Shown here piece after piece: positions 43,641 through 56,427 of a DNA stretch of 64,000 nucleotides. Both the position numbers and the translations under genes were made by a program. The stretch spans positions 17,877,018 through 17,941,017 of the forward strand of contig NC_087377.1 in assembly GCF_963675165.1 (NCBI RefSeq), in the 5' to 3' direction. The notes under the pieces are model-generated. The model did not search any database. It was not told the origin of the DNA and saw only the letters and a program-made list of their open reading frames with translations. Numbering within the stretch: the first letter of the stretch is position 1; the number at the start of each line of letters is the position of its first letter. This stretch comes from Halichondria panicea. Taxonomy: Eukaryota > Porifera > Demospongiae > Suberitida > Halichondriidae.

Positions 43641-45598
43641 AAGATATAATCTTCGCTGACTACTAGTTTTGTTGACCTACTATATCAGATTTGGTGAGAT
43701 TACCTAGTGTACTCAGGTTACTGCACACAGTCATACCTCTTATATTAATTCCTGGATTTCATTGTCCAACTGGTTCAACCATGCATTTTATTGCATGTCC
43801 ATTCTTTCTTGTATTATCCTCACGACCTCTACCTTCGTAATGTCCTTTGACACATTTATTATTACCGTAATTGACTGTGTGATATCATTAAGGCATAGTG
43901 CCACTTTATCATAACTCGTCATTAAAGCATAAGTTCATAAGTTCAAAAATAACAAAGCACGTAGTTACACAGAGCAAAAGATGTAGCTATATATACATGT
44001 ATACGATGTTAGTGGACAATAACTAAAATACCAGAGATGACTTCAAATGAGGTTGAGCTGAAATTGTATCCAGTCGATTCCCCTCTGATTATGCATGTGT
44101 ACCTCCCTGGTGCCTTCGCATACATAATTGGATGTATGTCCATCACCATATACATGCAAAAAAATTCTTGGACAAAAAATGTAACAATTAACATGGTAGA
44201 AGAGCAAATTACTTCTTCTTTCTCAAAATAATGCATTGCTGAGGTATATGTCGTTCAGTGATCATCTCACATGCAAGGAAGACGGACAAAAAATGTAACT
44301 GCTTTGCGGCCGTGGGTAGGAAACTCACCATAATTATTTTTACTTTCACAAACTGAAACTAATTATCGAAATTATAACTAGTGCTCTCGTAGTGTAGCAC
44401 GGTTAGTACCATGATTGCCCTCCCCCAGAGCTGTTTTTCTATGGACAAAGACCACAAAGCTATCAATCAGGTCCACTCACTACCTTTGTGTTCTGCCGTT
44501 TATCCTTTCTTCCATGACATCGGAACCTTCTACCGTATAGCGGGGGTAATTTTCTGCTCCCAATAGGAACACCTATGCTCGGAGATTGCCAGGGGTGGTA
44601 GTTCTAACTATCTTCATTGAGAAGGGATACCAATGAGAGCACATGTTGGTTCATTTTGCAAACCTTGTCGGCCTTTGCCCTGCTGTGGTCTCTGTCTCCA
44701 CGTTTTAATTATAGCTATAAAGAGAGATACAATTAAATACGTGAATATAATGTGATAAGTCAGAGTCTGGAGTTTCTCCACCAGGGTACATTCAAAATCG
44801 GACGTGGTAGGATGTATGATAGGGTACGATAAGGTAGGATGGCTGAACAATCCAGTGTAGGGTTGTGGTAGGATGGGGTAGCAATGTTAACGTCCTAACA
44901 ACTTGCGTGCCACCACTCATGCATGTGTTGCTATATAGCCTCGAGTATAAAATACATTTTTGACGGTCTGGGATCAAAGCTGAATAAACACCCACACATT
45001 GTGTAGTTATAGTGGTTTGTTCTAATTGTATTCCAACCTTCCCCTTTTCATCCGAGCCCTTCCTTATAGATGAAAAAGGGAGTGGTTTCAAGTCAATGCA
45101 AATATATATGAGAGTGTCATTGTAAAACTAACAAAGCTTATTTTGCCATGCAGCGTTATTTGTATGTAGAACTTCTCATTTGTATGTAGAACTTTCATCG
45201 TATGTATATAGAACTTCACCATGCAAATAAGTATCATTTATATATACTATATACAATTTAAGAATGAAATTTAAGAATGTATGAGAAGTGTTGCATGGGT
45301 GACAGTCGGTCGGTTTCTACGACGCAAATGCAGACGTTAGTGAAAGCATCTAATAGGAAGAGAACAAAGATTAATTATTTTTAGGTCACACAAAAACGTT
45401 GTCTATAACCATACCTTTAAACAGAGAGAATACAGGTGAAAACGATGCCATTTTTTTCTGTGTTTATATTCGCAGCTCGATTTTAAAATAGCCACGAATG
45501 AGTCCTCCTCCCTTAAGCATTTCTTTAAGGAGTAGCACTTGAACTACAAAAAAATTATGCAGTTGATTGAAGTGATTCAAATTAAAGATCGATCACTG
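43641..45598. other. Mosaic of short dispersed repeats, no complete gene
   Basis: Short blocks at 44404-44470, 44564-44630 and 44640-44715 recur at 53.97-54.03, 49.79-49.85 and elsewhere. Minus-strand frames such as 44668-44715 look Arg/Gln-rich but have no supported gene model. Confidence 0.4.
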
Positions 45599-47068
45599 CT
45601 ATCCTTCATTGAGAGGACAAGAGATGTCAAGGAGGTGATTCGGAGAGATGCTTTTCTTTGTCTTGCTGAGAAATGCAGATATCTTGGACTGTGGTTTTGA
45701 CCTGCATCCAGGCAAGGGACACCACTTCTTGCATCTCCTAGGTGTTGGTTTGTTCTCCTTCTCAAGGATGATGACGACCCTCTGCTTCCTCTTCCTGGTG
45801 GGTGTTTCCTGCAATCATAATAGCATGTGTAATCTATAATCATACATACCATCTCATCCTCCGAGGATCCATCCCCCTCAATGAATGAGGGTCTCTGCGC
45901 TGATGTGTGTTTAGTCTGCAAGGTAATTGTTATTCAACAATGAGGCGGAACAATAATTATGTACTAGCCTTTAATTGTAAGACCGCCAAGTGTGTTTACA
46001 TCGTATTCACATAACTTCCATTACCTTGATTTCCCGAGATTTTGCGCTGGCCTTCTAAAAAATTGTTTTGTTTTTTTCTTTTTATAAATTAAAAATGTTA
46101 CTGTCACCATTAAGGCATACTTGGCATATCTTTGTGTGGTGGGCTCTCGTATGTGAGGAGCAATTGGACATGTTGCCTTGCGGCCGTGATGTGAACAAGC
46201 ATACTATAATGATAGTTTCTTAATTGTCTGTACCTCCATAAATATACCAGTTTAAATAAATATACCAGTTCAGTAATAAAAAATATATATACCAGCTTCA
46301 GGAGAAGCAGTGTGTGTTGTGTGGAGTGAGCCGCTGTGTGGTGTGTATTGTGTGGAGTGAGCCGCTGTGTGGTGTGGAGTGGTGTAACTATCCTTCAGAT
46401 AACATACATTAATTTTTTTAGCTTTGAGAATATCACACACCGCAGACAGTGGCAATATCCTTGCCCAGTCACGTACTGTTTGAATGAATGGCACAATAGG
46501 GTCATCCACATCACCAGGGCCCGCCACATCATTAGGGTCATCCACACCACCAGGGCCCGCCACATCATCAGGGTCATCCACATCATCAGGGTCATCCACA
46601 TCACCAGGGCCCGCCACATCATCAGGGTCATCCACAGGGTCATCCACACCACCAGGGCCCGCCACATCATCAGGGTCATCCACACCATCAGGGTCATCCA
46701 CACCATCAGGGTCATCCACACCACCAGGGCCCGCCGCATCATCAGGGTCATCCACAGCACCAGGGCCCGCCGCATCATCAGGGTCATCCACACCACCAGG
46801 GCCCGCCACATCATCAGGGTCATCCACACCACCAGGGCCCGCCGCATCATCAGGGTCATCCACACCACCAGGGCCCGCCGCATCATCAGGGTCATCCACA
46901 TCATCAGGGTCATCCACACCACCAGGGCCCGCCACATCATCAGGGTCATCCACACCACCAGGGCCCGCCACATCATCGGGGTCATCCACACCACCAGGGC
47001 CCGCCACATCATCAGGGTCATCCACACCACCAGGGCCCGCCACATCATCAGGGTCATCCACAGCACAC
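45599..47068 (-). CDS. Unknown protein with acidic repeat and basic C-terminus, 3' end
   Basis: Three exons join in phase 0 with clean sites: 46408 to about 47068, 45850-45915 and 45599-45808. The first is a minisatellite read as VDDPDDVAGPGG repeats (12 residues per 36 bp), ending in a unique part VPFIQTVRDWARILPLSAV and DILKAKKIN. The second reads TKHTSAQRPSF and GDGSSEDEM. The last is strongly basic: TRKRKQRVVIILEKENK, then KKWCPLPGCRSK, then SKISAFLSKTKK, ending at TAG. A nuclear location is plausible from the basic clusters; CPxPGC might bind metal. The 5' border is not resolved. A related unique part (VAGPANVV, then AEMIRAWASKLPAL) occurs at 52395-52500. Not recognised. Confidence 0.55.
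46494..47068. repeat. 36-bp (18-bp subunit) minisatellite, probably coding
   Basis: About 16 copies of a unit built from GGTCATCCACACCACCAGGG and CCCGCCACATCATCA. Some copies are 18-bp half units. Unit length is always a multiple of three, and the minus-strand frame stays open, as expected if it is translated in the surrounding exon. Confidence 0.85.
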
Positions 47069-47160
47069 ACACAGGCACTGGTTATGCTAGTGAAATCTCA
47101 CTACGAAATGGCCAAATCGTCAAACTCTCCTCTCATCAAGCAGACAAAAACTGACCAGTA

Positions 47161-47840
47161 GGTACTCATTTAACTAACAAGCATACTATAATAGTCTCTT
47201 ATCTTAATAGTCACAACGAACCTTGGGTTGGTGAGTACGCGTACAATTGATAATGGTCGGGCCAATTGATAGCCACAGGCTGATTGTACACTCTCATCCC
47301 CTCTGGTATGTCTTTGCATCTTGTCCAGTTGAAGGTGATGGCAGTAGGAACAGTTGGTTGTGGTGTGGTCGACTTGTGTGGTAGCAATGCGTTTCCAGTG
47401 CTGGAATCGATTGGTTGTGTGGTTTTGTTTGTGCGTCACTGGTAGACCAGGACACACACAGACAAGAATATGGCAGAACTCTTAGAGTAGGCTCAGACGT
47501 TTACGACAGCTCCATTTTATACATACGTAGTTTTGTTGAGACTAATTACTATAATTATTAATTAGAGTGAGGTCGTTTGGCTTCCTGCGTCTATTTGCCT
47601 GTGGTTGACAACTTTCTATATCTCACATTTACTTGATTAATGTTAGTATAATGTAGCAGCAGCGGTGAATGTTTCTAAACGTCTATACCTCGTAGTCCAT
47701 GTTACCTGGCTTCGAGGTCTCATGACGTCGGGACTATGGATAATTTGGATTACACTTTTCGCATTGTTGATACCTCTTCAATATTATGATTGGGTAAATA
47801 CACTATTATAAATTACGCATAAAGTATTAATAATCACTTG
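47161..47840. other. Intergenic, nothing recognised
   Basis: Short dispersed repeat pieces; no supported gene. Confidence 0.4.
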
Positions 47841-47848
47841 TATGGAGC

Positions 47849-48115
47849 CCGCCACACCACCTGCACCTGAGAGGCCAGAGCCGGGTCAGCCTCACCACTG
47901 GAGCCTGCCACACCACCTGCACCTGAGAGGCCAGAGCCAGGGTCAGCCTCACCACTGGAGCCTGCCACACCACCTGCACCTGAGAGGCCAGAGCCAGGGT
48001 CAGCCTCACCACTGGAGCCTGCCACACCACCTGCACCTGAGAGGCCAGAGCCGGGTCAGCCTCACCACTGGAGCCTGCCACACCACCTGCACCTGAGATG
48101 CCAGAGTCAGGGTCA
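47849..48115. repeat. 57-bp minisatellite
   Basis: Nearly five copies of a unit starting CTGCCACACCACCTGCACCT, some 56 bp long. The minus strand reads GAGGVAGSSGEADP, similar in composition to the acidic repeat at 46.5 kb, but the 56-bp units break the frame. Confidence 0.85.
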
Positions 48116-48272
48116 GCCTTGAATGAATTTGCCGTTGCCGGGTGGAGTACCACAGCTGAATATAGTTGCATAGGCACATTAAGTGGTACGTGCATGCATG
48201 CATTGTCAGAGTCAAGTTTTGTATTGCCCGCCCGAAAGACTGTGTGCCTGCGAGACGGTATCTCCCCCTTAT

Positions 48273-48599
48273 TTAAAGTGTTCCCATGCAGAGGTAGCGA
48301 TAGAGAGTATAACTAATTACCACTAAAACTAATTTGTTTAAACAGGGAGTTAAACTGTACCACATGCAGAGTTCGTATTGAATTTGTCCAGTAAACACAC
48401 TAAGTGGATCCAGAATTCTTCTCAGTGCTTCACCACTGGAATCTCCAGTGCTTTTCCAGACTTTTAGAACTTCATCGAGATTATTGCACTCCTGAAATGC
48501 AGTGCTGGCATTCTCAGTAATAGCTGTGCATACGATATCAGCCAGTCGAGGATTCTTGTTCCAACAAGTTGCAAGGGCCGAGATGAATTGATCAGACAG
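48273..48599 (-). pseudogene. Exon-like open frame of the same unknown gene family
   Basis: A 108-codon open frame reads DQFISALATCWNKNPRLAD, then VCTAITENASTAFQECNN and LKVWKSTGDSSGEALRRILD. It has clear coding character. TAA at 48600-48602 interrupts the frame upstream and I find no splice acceptor, so it is either broken or a terminal exon whose border I cannot place. Not recognised. Confidence 0.4.
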
Positions 48600-48960
48600 T
48601 TAGTGATTGCCGCCACTGCCTTGGACAATGTCCTTCAACAGCCGGCAATACCTTGGAGTTTAGTGACCTGGAGTTGTTCACTGCGCACAGTGGGACAGCA
48701 ATAACCAGTTAATATAATAGTACTTACTCAGCCTCTGGAGGGCACTCACCTGCTCCTGGTAGGGTACGTCTCAAGGTGGCATTTATTATACCTGTTTGGC
48801 CGATTGACAACTCAGCGGTCCTCACAGCCTGTTCTTTTTATTTAATGGCCGGCAATACTTCCGAGCTGAACATATTCTGGATCCATAATTTCGTCCTTGG
48901 CCTTGTCTTGCTCTATCCGTTGTTCAATGGCTGACAATAGTTCAAAGTTCAGGACCTGGA

Positions 48961-49420
48961 TCCAGTTGTTACCTCTCACAAAATCTTCTACATTTAGTTC
49001 TTATCTACGATTAATTGTTTCTCTGGTTTAGTAACATAACTCATGTCGTTGAGGCAGATTGCCACCCTTGTACGAAATACCAGTCCTCATGGAATGAATA
49101 ATTACAATAATTATACCTCTTATCAGTTCCTGCTGAACTTCTCGGTCCAGCCACACACAGCCACACTTTCTTGAGACTCCATTTCTACGTCTATTAATTT
49201 TATCTTCATTACAATCTACTCTAAGAAAATCTTTTGCTACATTTATACTACCATATTATTCCTTGTCTACTATTAATTGTTTCTCAGATTTAGTTGTTTG
49301 TGTGATATCATTAAGGCAGATTGCCACTGCCTGGCGGCCTTTGTGAGTGATAATTATGGAGGCCCTTGTCTTCACCAGTGATGTCACACTCTCACGTCAC
49401 ATGTTTGAATCAAGCATTCT
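48961..49420 (-). repeat. Repeated block of the 41.9-55.5 kb mosaic
   Basis: Contains the minus-strand phrase TRASIIITHKGRQAVAICLN followed by TKSEKQLIVDKE then stop. The same block appears intact at 55173-55440 and in pieces at 41936-42265, 50640-50720 and 55080-55150. Confidence 0.6.
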
Positions 49421-50069
49421 TGTATAATGTATATAGGATATATTATTTTATTCAATCAAAATTAATATGCTGATCTCTTGACACCTATTGCAGTCCTCGC
49501 CTCCTCCCCTCATTAATAGAGAGAGCTGCGAATTGCTTTTACTTTCATAATAATAATAACCTTTTACTTTCGAAGTTTGCATCTTCCGCTTCAGCAACAG
49601 TTTTTGCCAATTTTATGTAAGTGTAGGTGCATGCACTCACATTGGAAGGTTGTCGAACCGGTTGTTGAGAGCTGCTTTCTGTCTTATAACAGCTTTCCTA
49701 GCTCCTGTTATCTTACCTTCCAGCTGAGTGCATATTGATTGTCATTTTATGGCCAATTAATTTTAAAGTTGCCGTTGCCGGGTGGAACACCCATGATCTT
49801 GGATTGCCAGGGGTTATGGTTCTCCCCATCTTCATCGAGTACAAGCACATGTAATATATCCATGGGTGTTATAATTTTAAGTTAAATCATGGACTTGCAT
49901 GGAATTGTGACTGATCTGAGCTAGCCAGAGAAAGACCTCTCTCTGTGTGTGATGTGCTCTCTATAGGTGAATGAAAAAGTACGTCGTAACACTCCATAAC
50001 AACGACTCTTCCTCTTTTACTAGGGGGTGATTACATAAATCCACGACTCTTCCTCTTGGATGGACTCAC

Positions 50070-50156
50070 TGATGACGACGAGTGGGGAAAGTTTGTCAAT
50101 AATCTTGTCTTTGGTCTCGTCCTGCTGCTGCTTTACCTCCACAGCTTTGTCCACGG
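50070..50156 (-). pseudogene. Exon-like piece, coiled-coil character
   Basis: Bounded by a TACAG acceptor and a GTGAGT donor, phase 1 on both sides; reads VDKAVEVKQQQDETKDKIID. Good coding character but no partner exon identified. Part of the unknown gene-family mosaic. Confidence 0.4.
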
Positions 50157-50436
50157 CTGTACACAATACACACATACAGCTGTAACGTATATACGAGTGC
50201 TTCAAGCTACACATTCAATAATTATAGAGTGTTATAATATGTTGTTGACTTGAATGCATAACTTACAATTGACAGTTTCATTTGTAGACTTGATATTGCT
50301 AGGTCAGCGCACGAAGAGGAGATGGCGACCATCAAGCTATTAGAAGATAGGATGTTTGCTGTCGAACCGGTTGTTGAGAGCTGCTTTCTGACATTCCTGC
50401 GTAGTGTGCCGGTGGTCTTTTCGGGATAGGGATGGT

Positions 50437-50680
50437 GTTGCCATCTCTTTATTGTTTCGTGCTGACTGTTATTACCTTTTCCTTTTGACCTTATATCGGC
50501 CGGTCTCAGCATTATATAATTATAATTAAAAACAACTCATCCATGCCCTCTACCCTGGAGTATATCGTCTGAGGTGGATTATCCATATCAATCTTTGTGT
50601 CTCTAGCGTCCACAGCGCACCATATTATCATTTATAATTTTTTTTGTTAATTTTATATTAATGTCACGCACTAAGGCAGA
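50437..50680. repeat. Direct repeat, copy 1 (partner 53565-53800)
   Basis: Near-identical to 53565-53800 over about 230 bp, including the segment from the TTTCGTGCTGACTGTT core through CCATATTATCATTTATAA. Marks a recent local duplication. Confidence 0.8.
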
Positions 50681-51725
50681 TTGCCACTGCCTTGGCGGCC
50701 CTTGTACGAAATACAAGTCCTCAGAACCTGCATAACTTAATTACTTGTTTTCCCTGAGATTTTGCACTGGCTTTTTAAATTTGATTTTTCCTCTTATGGT
50801 ACTGTCACCATTAAGGCATATTGCCTTGTGGCCGTGGTGTGAAACAAGCATACTATAATAAACGAGCGTGTGCAACAAACCATATAGTGGGTAATTAGCG
50901 AAAATATTAATATATATAGCTTAATATCACACACCGTCTTGGGTCCATCTCCGGGCCGGGTTTGTTTATAAAAGAGCAGATTCACAGAGGCTTACTTTGT
51001 TTTCAAAATTGGCATTGTGGGTGGAGCTAAATCTGCACATAGGGGAGGGGCTGCAATTAATATATGTGGGTCTACTCTTAGAGACTCCATTCTTTTGTCT
51101 TGTAATCTTGACATCACTGCATGTATTCTACCTTCCGGTGGACGCAGAAAACATGCTGCAGTTGTGGCGGGGCCATAGGCATTCTGAAGGAGGAGAAGAG
51201 CGATTCTTGAGATTCCGTTTCTTCTTTTATTAATTGTAACCTTGTTACAATCTCCTTTCATGAAATCTTTGCTCACATTGATACTACCGTAGTTATTGTC
51301 TAACCCTAACCCATTGTATAGAGCTAGCTACAGTATAACACAGTTCACACTTAGTAAACCATTCGGTTCTTTTGGTGGTTTCATGTCCTTCACCAAAAAT
51401 ATTGAGTTGCTCAGCGTAGCATATGCATAGCCATGATGCTTGTACCAGTTACTGGGTTACCATAGAACCACAGTACGTGTTGACCTTTTCTTACACCTCT
51501 GGTCTCTCTGCCTACTCACTTGGGCTGATTCAACACCTTTATATCCTACCTATTGAGAGTCCTTGTTGGCATGGTGGGACCTACAAGACGATGCCAGAGT
51601 AGTAGGGCGACATATGCATCCAGCTGTGTACGTCGGGACAATCCCTTCGCCATAACTCTAATCGAAACTTAAGCTCTGTATAGTTAAGCAGACACGTACA
51701 TGTATGTACACATTGTTGCTCTCAC

Positions 51726-51852
51726 CCGGGCCTGTTCTTCCAACCTCAGCAGTATCTCAGGATCTGCCCTGAAGGTGTCATCGTAGTCCAGACCAAGAGA
51801 GGCCACATCGGGTAGCACTACCGCTAGGCGTCGCAGCTGATCATTAGCAGCA
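51726..51852 (-). pseudogene. Exon-like piece with paralogous decayed copy
   Basis: The exon has a GCAG acceptor and GTGAGA donor, phase 2 in and phase 0 out. It reads AANDQLRRLAVVLPDVASLG, then DPEILLRLEEQAR. A second copy near 54735-54865 keeps DPEIL and LEEQA but is frameshifted. This may be an exon of a live gene; no full model found. Not recognised. Confidence 0.45.
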
Positions 51853-53564
51853 CTGCATGAAATACATGCTTACCTTCTGGTTTGCCCAGCTGTGTTTGGT
51901 GGCATGTTTCGATGCACATACATACGTATTGCATCGATACTATCCAAGAACAGTAACTTAACTTCCAATACTGTTCTGACTAACCTCTTTTGAAGGTGTT
52001 CAACCACCTCTGTGTGCGTGTGTGGGAGGGGCAAGGAATATATCCTGCCGTGCTGACTGTTGTTTCCTTTTGTCCTTATCGGCCGGTCTCAATGCACATA
52101 TATAATTGTATACCATGCCCCCTTATAGTGTATCATCTATTCTAGACAGCAAGAACTGTGGTGGAGTGGATGCTCGCATAGCACACATTTTCTTTTCTTT
52201 TACGATCGTCGGCCATTATTATCCAGTAGCTATGTAGCTGTACATCAATATGACACACAGACTCACCCATACCTTCTCTGTGGTATAAAGGGTGCTCTCC
52301 TCCCTGTTTACATCAATTCTTGCTTTTGTTTGTTGTGTGATCACGGGACAATCCCTTCGTACAAATCTTTACGTAATCTAATCGAAACTTAAGGCTGGTG
52401 GTTTCAGTGCCGGCAATTTGCTTGCCCATGCACGAATCATCTCAGCAAGTTCACTGCCAACAACATTAGCAGGGCCTGCCACACAATCTACATAGTATTA
52501 ATTCCAGTTGGACCTCATCGCCATTGGTCCAGCCAAATTACTACACATTTTCTTGATTGTCCATTTTTTGTTTTTGTTTTTGAGTTGTTTACTGCGCACA
52601 GGAGGACAGTAAAGCCAGTTAATATAATAGCTATTACTTACTGTTCTGCCTTCATCAGCCTCAGCTGCTCCCGGAGCACATGTAGAATGGATAGGAGTGG
52701 TGGTGAGGTATGGTGTGGATGGACTTACTGATGAGGACGAGCTAGTTATGTGGTTAATAGCTCTGTTTATGTAACAGAAGCCATATGCACACGCACTTTC
52801 TGGTGACATAATTTTTTCCCCTTATAATTTTAGTATCATCGATCACTTAAAAATCCATTGCTACATTTACACTGCACCGTAATCTATAAATTGTTTCTGC
52901 GATTTTGTTACCACATCCGTCCGAGGTTTTGCCGCCTTCACCTTTTTCTTTACAACATGCACGCCTCCGGAGGGTATGACGATGGTCGGTTTAACAGTCC
53001 TTGCGACACCACCATTGGTGGACGCAAATACATAATAATCTAAATAATTGTTCTGTGCTTTTGTAACTATATATATTCCTCAGGCAGATCGCCACACTCG
53101 TTCTCTGATGGAATGGAGGGGCTGCCGAAATTGTTCAAAAATTTCTAAGCAAGCATTAAGACATGAACTCGTGTATCATTATAATTATAACATACTATGC
53201 ATGATTTACAAATGTACAGCCTCCGTCCTCGGTTGTTACTGTGGAGGATGAGCAAACACACACTAAGAGCCTCTTTGGCAGACACGGTTGTACCTTTTGA
53301 TTGGCGTTTGTTTATTGTATCTGTTTGGCAGATTGACGACTCAGTGTTCAAAAGATATTTGGATTGTAAAGACACCAAGATTTTAAGAAGAAGATATGGA
53401 TAATCCACCTTGTCTAGAGCAGACGATATACTCTAGGGTAGAGGGTATGGATGAGGTGTTCACAATAGCCTGCTCTATCCGTTGTTCAATGGCCGACAAT
53501 AGTTCAGTAGTAATATCAAGTCTACAAATGAAACTGAGATATATAATTTATTGTAGCGCTTTGC

Positions 53565-53800
53565 CATCTCCTCCTTGTTGTTTCGTGCTGACTGTTGTTA
53601 CCTTTTCCTTTTGACCTTATCGGCCGATCTCAGCATTATATAATCATAATTAAAAACAACTCATCCATGCCCTCTATCCTGGAGTATATAGTCTGAGGTG
53701 GATTATCCATTGTCTCTAGCGTCCACAGCGCACCATATTATCATTTATAATTTTTTTTTGTTAATTTTATATTAATGTCACGCACTAAGGCAGATTGCCA
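53565..53800. repeat. Direct repeat, copy 2 (partner 50437-50680)
   Basis: See 50437-50680; same orientation, about 3.1 kb apart. Confidence 0.8.
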
Positions 53801-54039
53801 CTGACGTGAGAGTGTGTGACAATCCTCGCCTCCACTCATTAATAGAGAGAGCTGCGGATTGATCATTGTTTTTACTTTAAAAAAAATTATTATCTTTTAC
53901 TTTCGAATTTTATTTTTACTTTCGAAATTATAACTAGTGCTCTTGTAGTGTGTAGCACACAGTCAGCCAGCACGGTTGTTGCCCCCCGGAGCTGTTTTTT
54001 TATGGACGAAGACCACGCTATCTAGGTCTACTACCTGCG

Positions 54040-54620
54040 ACAGTTGTTCTTCTTGGAGTCTCTATAATTATACCTATAATTATATATAAATCATACTATC
54101 GTCCTCGCTGCTGCTTTTTGTTTGTTGGGCTCTTTCAATTGTCCTCCATGTATATCTGGCGTGGGATAGCTGGGAAGGCTCCTACAAGACCCCCCAGGTC
54201 ACATACAGTGAGAGTGGTGGATTGCGGCTGCTTTTTGTTGGGCTCTTTCAATTGTCCTCACACACTCACCCATATGATCTCCCCTGCGGCTGGATCAACC
54301 CTGGGTGTCTCAGGTAGCTGAGGAGGGGGAGTGGTTAGTGGCTGACACTGTACACACACACTAGTGCTGCATACAATACCAGCTAGGAAGTTATATCTAA
54401 AGCTATAGGTCTACTACCTGCGACAGTTGTTCTTCTTGGAGTCTCTATAATTATACCTATACATAATTATAATTCATACTATCGTCCTCGCTGCTGCTTT
54501 TGTTTGTTGGGCTCTTTCAATATTGTCCTCCATGTATATCTGGCGTGGGATAGCCCCCCAGGCCTGAGAGTGGTGGATTGCGGCTGCTTTTTGTTGGGCT
54601 CTTTCAATTGTCCTCCACCG
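54040..54620. repeat. Tandem duplication of a 150-250 bp block
   Basis: 54040-54170 and 54405-54550 are near-identical (core ACCTGCGACAGTTGTTCTTC). The space between holds a minus-strand exon-like piece ending at 54271 that reads LPETPRVDPAAGEII before a GTGAGT donor. Confidence 0.7.
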
Positions 54621-55172
54621 TATGTTTTGTTGGGCCAGCTGTGTACGTCGGGACAATCTCTTCGCCATAACTCTAAAGCTCTGTATAGCTACATCAAATT
54701 AAGCAGACACGTACATGTACACACATTGTTACTCTCACCCGGAGTGTTTTGGCCTGTTCTTCCAGCCTCTTTAGGATCTCAGGATCTGCCCTCGTACTGT
54801 TATCATATAGTCTAGAGATTCCACATCGGGTAGGACTCTACCGCTAGGCGTAGCAGCTTTGCACTTGTAGATTGGCGAGGTTGAACAGGAAGAGGGGTAT
54901 GTTGTAGCTGGACAGCAGCACATCATCAAATACATGCTTACCTTCTGGTTCGTTACAATCTCCTCATGAAATCTTCTACATTTACTTGCTAGCCATCTTA
55001 CAGGGGGCCGTCTTACAGTTTGGAGAGAGCAGTTTGGATACGGCTATCCACAGTTCGGATAGAGCAGTTGTTTCTCTGATTTAGTAACATAACTCATGTC
55101 ATTGAGGCAGATTGCTACCCTCGTACGAAATACCAGTCCTCATGGAACGAATAATTACAATAATTACACTTC

Positions 55173-55532
55173 TTAGGAGTTCCTTGAACTTCTGTGTCCA
55201 GCTGATTCAGCCACACACAGCCACACCTCCATTCCTACGTCTATTAATTTTATCTTCATTACAACTACTCTAATAAAATCTTTGGGTACATTTAAACTAG
55301 CGTAGTTATTGTTCTGTCTCATATTTTGTTTTTTAATGTCATTAAGGCAGATTGCCACTGCCTGGCGGCCCTTGTGAGTGATAATAATGGAGGCCCTTGT
55401 CTTCACCAGTGATGTCACACCACACAACTCTGGGAGCACTGATCTTATTGAGATGGCATCACTGGAAGCAAATAGACTTACCAGAGCCTGTCGGTACTGA
55501 CAGAAAACGCCCACCACTCTACCACAGTACAA
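55173..55532 (-). pseudogene. Best-preserved copy of the GRQAVAICLND block
   Basis: An open frame of 119 codons reads SDAISIRSVLPEL, then VKTRASIIITHKGRQAVAIC, then LNDI and a diverged C-terminal part. It represents the recurring module of the 41.9-55.5 kb mosaic. No supported start or splice partners. Not recognised. Confidence 0.4.
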
Positions 55533-55689
55533 AAGAAGACAAAACCTGACTTTTCAACACTGGAGAGAGCGTGAGCAAAAGCAGAAGAGAAGTAGAAGCC
55601 ATCACAACAAAACTAGTCACTAGTCTAGGCCATAAATATTAATGTTGCGTTATTTTAGGAACTTGTGCAATGACATCATTGTAAATATA

Positions 55690-56370
55690 CAGTATATACT
55701 GACTAATTTACTAAGATATCTCGATCCCCAAGATCTTGGGGGGTGTCTTTCAACAGCCATAACTTCAGTACAGTTGATCCGATGTCAAAATTTTTATGAT
55801 TTTCTGAAAGCTTAGAAATTACCTTTCAAACGATGTGTTTCAATCCAAAATTTCGTTGGGGCCTTAATTTGTCATTTTTCGGCCTCGGACCATGGGCTAT
55901 AATCTATGGTATCGCCAAATTGTAAAATACTTTTATCTCTCAAATATCAACTTTGATGGTACCATTTGAAAGGTATCTTTCTAAGCTTTCAGAAAAACAT
56001 AACATTTTTGATTTTCGATCCACTTAATTCAAGTTATGGCAGCTGAAAGATTCCCCAAAACGGAGAGGGGGAGGTGTCTTTCAACAGCCATAACTTCAGT
56101 ATAATGAATGTGCGTTCCCGTGAGTGGGTTCAATTCACTAGCAATAGTTTTGCGTTTCCGCAATTCACCAGCAATAGTTTTGTGTTTCCGTGAGTGGGGT
56201 TCACCAACAATAGTTTTGCGTTCCCGTCAATTCACCAGGAATAGTTTTGCGTTCCCGTGAGTGGGTTCAATTCCAAATTGGCAAATACTCTTAATCGATG
56301 ACAATTTGTGGGACACAATGATCATTAACCGAGTGTACAATACGTATAACTACTGTGTGTGTGTGTGTGC
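55690..56370. repeat. GAAAGCTT-core dispersed repeat and a 40-60 bp tandem repeat
   Basis: 55740-56110 is a copy of the dispersed family described at 60780-61690. 56110-56275 holds four degenerate copies of a unit with the core CAATAGTTTTGCGTTCCCG. Confidence 0.7.
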
Positions 56371-56427
56371 AGGACTGACCACCAGCCCCCGGCAAGGGAC
56401 GCTCTACAGTAGGGAGGTGTTAGGGTA

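Noticed and set aside
46484-47161. Plus-strand frame rich in Ser/Pro/Gly through the 36-bp repeat
   Set aside because: The minus-strand reading is preferred because it continues into unique coding sequence with two further phase-matched exons.
50275-50430. Plus-strand frame ARSAHEEEMATIKLLEDRM
   Set aside because: Looks coding-like, but overlaps minus-strand frames of the mosaic and has no splice or start support.
56373-56425. Exon-like piece (LTTSPRQGTLYSREVL) with acceptor and GTAAGT donor
   Set aside because: Too short and isolated; no partner exon found that links it to the gene at 57417.
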